Shown here: piece by piece, positions 60,044 through 64,000 of the stretch | How the letters are laid out: every line of letters starts with the position of its first letter | How positions within the stretch are numbered: position 1 is the stretch's first letter | DNA from: Dendrophyllia cribrosa | Taxonomy: Eukaryota > Cnidaria > Anthozoa > Scleractinia > Dendrophylliidae | Length of the DNA: 64,000 bases | Direction: 5' to 3' | NCBI GenBank assembly: GCA_024195265.1 | Contig: JAJLRJ010000005.1 | Span: forward strand, 28,044,473-28,108,472 | Notes under the pieces: generated by a model | What the model was told of the DNA's origin: nothing | The model's input: only the letters and a program-made list of their open reading frames with translations | The model's database searches: none | Program-made: the position numbers and the translations under genes

Positions 60044-62323
60044 GAAATCTTAGTACATTTTGGTGCGACCGAAATTACCTCTAGCAGGATTTACCCCCTT
60101 CTCGGTGTTATTGCCGAGAATTCTCGGAATTTGGCTGAAATGTGTGAAAACCAGAAATAAGCTTGCTGAAAAAAAGGGGTTCTCAGGATTTCTCGGGAAA
60201 TCCCAGGAATATATATTCTATATTCTATATCGCATGCAAATTTTGTACCAATATTGTAGATATTTGTTCTCTCCTCCAGCTCAACGTTGGTTATCATAAA
60301 TTGAGGCATTTCCAAATCCTCTGCAATATACACCACGTCACCCGTGGAGTTACGCGAATTCCATTTATAGTAGACATCTGTAGCTTGATAGCCATCTGTT
60401 TAGGACACGAGATAAGCAATAAAGAAAACGTAAAACAGTGATTCATCAGTCATGAGGATATCAAAACTTTTAAAATCCGCTGTGTTTTTTTTTCTCAATA
60501 TATAAAGTTAAAAAGGCATCTATTTACAAATTTACGCTTAAATCGTTCAGTGCGCACATTTGGGAGTACAAAGTCATGGCCACGATCTTGTAATTCCCTT
60601 CCTATCTTGGGGGGAGGAGGCTCACATAACGCATTATTAGGGTTACAACTTATTTTTTTCAACATTTTAGAATCCCTAATATTGATTAAGTTACTGATTT
60701 GAATCAATTTAGTGGTATAACCAAACAACCCCACCCCAAAGGAAGAAAAGGGACACTGATTATCAAACAATGCACTAAGTTGATCCTTAGTATAGCCATA
60801 GTACTTACATACCGTAAGAATATATTATCAACTACTAGTTTTTCTGAGTAAGTTTTGTATTTGGATGCCCCGATTACAAGAATTTTCGTGGAAGGTAACC
60901 CCTTGTAATTTACGCCTGTTATTTGCGTTATTTTTTATTAAAATAGTTGCCCCCTTTCCTCTTATATATGTTGTGGTTCAAATTTTTCCTTGGTTTCAAA
61001 ATTTTCAAACCAGTTTAATTTTTATTTTCCTTTGTCCTTGATTCATTATCATAATCTAAGACAAAGGAAAACAAAATTTAAACTGGTTTGAAAATTTTCA
61101 AACCAAAGAAAAATTTAAACCACAACATATACATACATCATCTTTATCTTAGCTAGAACACGAAATTAACAGAATAACTATTATTTTCGTTGAAGACCTA
61201 TCAGTAATTAACGTTTTAATCTAATTCTAGTTTAGTTTAGTTTATAATTCTTATTAGTTACATAGTTTACATGTAAACTCGTACGTCTGCAGTTATGAGT
61301 CTTATTATTATTCCGCGAAAAAATAAATGATGGAGGTTAAAAGGGGTACACAAATGTAACACGAAATAAGAGGTTTTTAGGAAGTATAACACAAAAAAAA
61401 AACAGGGTTTCAACCAAAAATAATAATAATAAAAAGGAATAACAGGCTTCAGAAAAAAGGGAAAAGAGAAAAAGTATAATATAGAAAAAAAGAGAAGATG
61501 GGGCTCACGAATTTTACTGAAGATAGACAGAAAAGCTACTTTACATACAAGACTCCAGCATTACTGTACATGTCTGCACGTCATGAGGGAACATCTGCAG
61601 ATTCAGCTTACAGGCCATCGTCACAGTTAATCTTAGGGAAAAATTAATGAACAACAGCTAAGCACAAGGTAAGGAAATGTACAATGTGAGTAAACCAGTA
61701 CAAGCTCTTCTTCAGATCACAATAGTTTGCCTTTAAGGTTTCATTGTATTGTATTGCATTGAATTGAATTGCATCACATTACATTGCATTGTATTGCATT
61801 GCATTGTATTTCATTGCATTGCATTGTATTTCATCGCATTGTATTGCATTGCATTGTATTTCATCGCATTGTATTAAACTGTATTGTATTTCATTTCATT
61901 TCATTGCATTGCATTGCATTGTATTTCACTTCATTACATTGCATTGTATTTCACTTCATTTCATTTTATTGTATTTCATTGCATTTAACTGCATTGTATT
62001 GTATTGCATTGCAGTGTATTTCATTGCATTTAACGGCATTGTATTGTATTTTGTATTGTATCATCGCAACTTTGCTATGATGACTGAGGTACTAACCTGA
62101 CGCTGTAAAAAATTTCTCCACTTGGCTGAATTTGGAGCAAGTAATTATCAGTTGTAACATCATGAAAATAAGCTTTCTTGGCATTGAAGAAGTACGTGCT
62201 TGGAACCCAAATTTCCTCGATAGTTTGCCTGTTTAATGTCAACGTTTTCTGCATGTCAGTCTCCCGAAATGAAAGGCGAGGATCTCTCCAGTACTGTCGA
62301 AGATAGATATCGATAGTGAAGTC
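57196..62323 (-). CDS. Cys-loop anion channel subunit, GABA-A/glycine-receptor-like (gene 2), last seven exons
   Basis: Paralogue of gene 1 on the opposite strand. Exons in order: 62323-62097, 61631-61549, 60395-60249, 59661-59300, 58829-58714, 57866-57782, 57396-57196. All junctions are GT-AG and phases agree, giving 406 residues to TGA. In this partial numbering: Cys loop C83-(13)-C97 (CKLNLQMFPHDVQTC), loop B ESYGY (102-106), loop C GPHSAL with His155 in place of the usual aromatic, pore PAR 198-200 with [11 protein letters not shown]3 about 232-254, M4 about 381-400. The missing part is about 85 residues (signal peptide and three short exons by analogy), which I could not find between 62324 and 64000, so gene 2 runs off the right edge. 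Its M3-M4 loop is longer than in gene 1, by two extra exons. The channel should conduct chloride and may co-assemble with the gene 1 product (inference). Confidence 0.9.
57782..57866 (-). CDS. Gene 2 exon: basic segment of the M3-M4 loop
   Basis: 85 bases, strongly basic: SKNPFFPRTKLNKPHSKLRF then NRRPKQK. Acceptor 'acgtttttcag', donor AAG|GTAAAG, exit phase 0. No counterpart in gene 1. A cytoplasmic loop of this kind commonly carries sorting or anchoring signals (family knowledge). Confidence 0.75.
58121..58361. mobile_element. MITE, CCCCATTCACACCAAC ends, in a gene 2 intron
   Basis: The left 'ccccattcacaccaacagtt' and right 'gcgttggtgtgaatgggg' are inverted repeats, with 'aaacatgttta' mirrored just inside. 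241 bp, non-coding. Confidence 0.7.
58714..58829 (-). CDS. Gene 2 exon: acidic/Asn-rich segment of the M3-M4 loop
   Basis: 116 bases reading ILQQESEQEEEENNKLNPCS, then NGSIKKKDSNGSYRLAVV. The acceptor has a long pyrimidine tract ('cgtcgtttcttgttcttag'); donor AT|GTAAGG, exit phase 2. No counterpart in gene 1. Confidence 0.78.
59300..59661 (-). CDS. Gene 2 exon: M1, M2 pore and M3
   Basis: 362 bases. M1 has LGYYMIQTYIPSMLTV, M2 [16 protein letters not shown]3 WFLLMCLVYVFGALMQYAIV. It exits at GAG|GTAAAT after RKAEQE, in phase 0; the open frame continues to a stop at 59258 inside the intron. Acceptor 'aacatttcag'. Confidence 0.95.
60009..60042. repeat. Homopolymer C run
   Basis: About 33 cytosines in an intron of gene 2. 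The length is likely unreliable in any sequencing read. Confidence 0.85.
60249..60395 (-). CDS. Gene 2 exon: loops B and C
   Basis: 147 bases: YGYQATDVYYKWNSRNSTGD, then VVYIAEDLEMPQF to NIYNIG. NSTG is a candidate glycosylation site. Donor G|GTACAA is weaker than the others. Confidence 0.9.
60498..60650 (-). mobile_element. Small LINE-derived coding fragment in a gene 2 intron
   Basis: The minus frame ends with GRELQDRGHDFVLPNVRTER, then FKRKFVNRCLFNFIY and a stop. This pattern (LR..D..LP..RT..FK..F) closes the reverse-transcriptase region of many metazoan LINEs. Only the last ~50 residues remain. Confidence 0.45.
60965..61131. repeat. Hairpin with ~65-bp arms in a gene 2 intron
   Basis: 'tatatgttgtggttcaaatt' on the left is mirrored by 'aatttaaaccacaacatata' on the right, continuing inwards through 'aaaattttcaaaccagttt'. 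Confidence 0.7.
61549..61631 (-). CDS. Gene 2 exon: Cys loop
   Basis: 83 bases: LTVTMACKLNLQMFPHDVQT, then CTVMLES. Acceptor 'tttttccctaag', donor T|GTATGT. Too short to stand out as an open frame, but fixed by phase and by the disulfide motif. Confidence 0.92.
61741..62055. repeat. ATTGC/ATTGT/ATTTC pentanucleotide array in a gene 2 intron
   Basis: About 60 five-base units of ATTGC, ATTGT, ATTTC and variants, ending some 40 bases before the 62097 exon edge. The two 103-aa Cys/His/Ile-rich frames over it come from the array. Confidence 0.9.
62097..62323 (-). CDS. Gene 2 exon: loops D and A (first exon inside the window)
   Basis: 227 bases starting [19 protein letters not shown] and including EIWVPSTYFFNAKKAYFHDV. 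Acceptor 'gtttaaacag', donor AG|GTTAGT. About two thirds identical in protein to exon 4 of gene 1 by eye. Confidence 0.95.
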
Positions 62324-62817
62324 CTGTTTAAACAAACAGAAGACTATTTGTTAAATCCCATAACACGTGTAATATATAGGAAAACAGAAGTTACAAGTTG
62401 CCGGATTTTTCGGCATACGCAAGTTACAGCAGTCGAAACACTCTTTACGGACACCTCCATGAATGGGCACAGTCTTTATCCAGGCAGCTCATGCATCGAT
62501 ATGGTACCAAGAATACAAAAAATCAGAAAACGTCCACCTTAAATACAGATACTTAAAGTCCGCGTTTCTTTTTTGTTATCAACGGCTATATACTTCGCAA
62601 CTAATACCATTCACTAATAACATTTTCCCGACTTCAAATTAATAACACAGTCCACTTTCTACAATCTTGGACAAATATGTTGAGACACATTTTAAGTTCT
62701 TTGGCTGCAATTTCACCAGTGTTCAAACCAGCAGCAGACTTAACGAGCCCCATCCCCTTGTTACCGATTTTAGCATTAGAATGGCAGCCTTCGCAACAAC
62801 AGTGCACAGGGTTTTTT

Positions 62818-62848
<31 letters not shown>

Positions 62849-63118
62849 TATAGTTTTCAACTCTATAGAAATAACTGAAAAAGTGTGATTTCAGTGCGAA
62901 ATGTTCTGTTGTATCAACTAGTTTTGTTTAAGATTGTAGCACATGTTAATGACCCGCGCTGGGGATCAGAAAAGGTGTTAGTGGCTTAAGCTTTAACATG
63001 AAATAGTTAATATAAATGCATTGCAGAATTTTATTCAAACAAACACTTTATCACTACCACTTTGTCAGTGCTACTTTTTTTACTGTTTTCAAGGCGACTG
63101 AAAATGAAGGTGGAATGA
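62324..63118. other. Intron of gene 2, no further exon found
   Basis: I looked on the minus strand for a 68-base exon like exon 3 of gene 1 and found none. A T/G homopolymer stretch (about 62812-62848) is present. Confidence 0.4.
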
Positions 63119-63430
63119 CATGATCTTATCTTAGACCAGTTGAGCTGGGAATCGCTAGAGAGCAGAAGGTGGGCTATGAGGCTATGTATGATGTTCAAAA
63201 TTCATCACAATCTTGTTGCTCCAGATGGGTTGGACAGAATGGAACCAATGCAAGGGAAGAGCAGGCCCTGTAATTCTTTTAGTTACAAAGTCCCAAGATC
63301 AAAAATGAACTTCCATCTCTACTCCTATTTCCCAAGAACGATCAGAGATTGGAACAGTCTTCCAGACGATGTAGTGCAAGCATCGACCTTGGCCTTCTTT
63401 AAACAGAGGCTTGCCAGTCTTGATTCCTAG
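63119..63430 (+). mobile_element. LINE 3'-terminal coding fragment
   Basis: LILDQLSWESLESRRWAMRL, then FKIHHNLVAP, then FPRTIRDWNSLPDDVVQAST and FFKQRL before a stop at 63428-63430. This is the textbook tail of metazoan non-LTR reverse-transcriptase proteins. It is 5'-truncated (an in-frame stop sits just upstream), as most LINE insertions are. It lies within the presumed first introns of gene 2, antisense to it. Confidence 0.8.
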
Positions 63431-63553
63431 ACATGACCATCCCTTTCTTTTATTTATTGATTTGTTATTAGTTATAGGTTTTACTGTTATTGTTATGAAT
63501 GTATATTTTTAACGCTTTCGAAAATCTTCAGAAACCGAAGGAAGCAAGTTTAA

Positions 63554-63996
63554 AGTGCCTATCACCCCTAGAAAGTTCTTTTCAGAATCAACTCTATGTA
63601 CATTGAATAGTTGAATGATAAAATATTTCTTGTTTGTGAGTTAAAAAGATTTGAATTTACAAAATGCTAATTAGATGACGTCAACCCGGGAATTTGCCAT
63701 TATTTCTACGCCTATTTACAATGCGCAGTTTACAGCTTGAGGATAATTAATATGATAAATACTAAAAATAAACTGTGGATAGCCGATTGATTCGTAAAAA
63801 AATATTACTTGGCGGTGAAAAGAAGTAGTTGTATAATAAATGATTCCCGGGCTGACGTCATCTAATTAGCATTTTATAAATTCAAATCTCTATAACTCAC
63901 TAACACGACGTTCACAACAAGAAATATTTTATCATTCAACTATACAATGTACATAGAGTTGATTCTGAAAATAACTTTCTAGGGGTGATAGGCACT
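63554..63996. mobile_element. TTAA-flanked foldback, AGTGCCTATCACCCCTAGAA ends
   Basis: The left AGTGCCTATCACCCCTAGAA is mirrored at the right end, with arms of about 140 bp reaching 'gctaattagatgacgtca'. TTAA stands at 63550-63553 and 63997-64000. Non-coding. Confidence 0.8.
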
Positions 63997-64000
63997 TTAA

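Noticed and set aside
61769..62100. Two 103-aa Cys/His/Ile-rich frames resembling metal-binding peptides
   Set aside because: Products of the pentanucleotide array; two frames read alike, as expected for a 5-base period.

Overview
The window is animal (metazoan) nuclear DNA. It is AT-rich, its protein genes are split by GT-AG introns, microsatellites are everywhere, and short inverted-repeat transposons are very dense. The gene set (two anion-type Cys-loop receptor genes and one intron-less TenA-like gene) and the style of the repeats suggest a marine invertebrate, most likely an anthozoan cnidarian such as a stony coral. That assignment is inference; no species marker is visible.

Three genes can be supported. 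(1) 9929-10615 (+) is an intact single-exon TENA/THI-4-family protein of 228 aa with a polyadenylation signal behind it. (2) 37461-45623 (+) is a complete eight-exon Cys-loop (GABA-A/glycine-receptor-like) chloride channel subunit of 447 aa, rebuilt here by following splice phases. (3) 57196-62323 (-) holds the last seven exons of a second, paralogous Cys-loop subunit (406 aa visible); its signal peptide and first N-terminal exons lie beyond position 64000. The two receptor genes point at each other, about 11.6 kb apart. They share intron positions and phases, and three matching exons have identical lengths (227, 83 and 147 bases), so they descend from one duplicated gene. Two further isolated exon-like stretches at 5019-5100 and 5484-5675 (+) may belong to an unrecognised gene.

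The rest is repeat. 1-9050: a string of TIR elements and hairpins, an AT-rich minisatellite split by a LINE fragment, and orphan exon candidates. 10.8-12.1 kb: two TTAA-flanked elements. 13.9-17.4 kb: a tRNA-derived SINE head, then a small TIR element split by a 2.95-kb near-perfect foldback whose core is a CCA/TGG array. 19.6-31.1 kb: further foldbacks, motif-array elements, a hAT-like remnant and a ~1.1-kb dispersed repeat. 32.4-33.4 kb: an element with ATTGATT-array ends. The receptor introns carry a 9-base array, a tetranucleotide array, a hairpin element and a pentanucleotide array. 46-57 kb between the receptor genes: nested insertions and a 42-bp minisatellite. The right edge holds a LINE tail and another TTAA-flanked foldback.

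No bacterial-style system, CRISPR array or operon is present. The most unusual items are the nested giant palindrome with a D-arm-less tRNA-like fold in each arm, a set of unrelated foldbacks sharing the ends TTAA-AGTGCC, a group of elements whose ends are arrays of one short degenerate word, and a TenA-like gene that appears to lack the family's catalytic cysteine. All positions and translations were worked out by eye.
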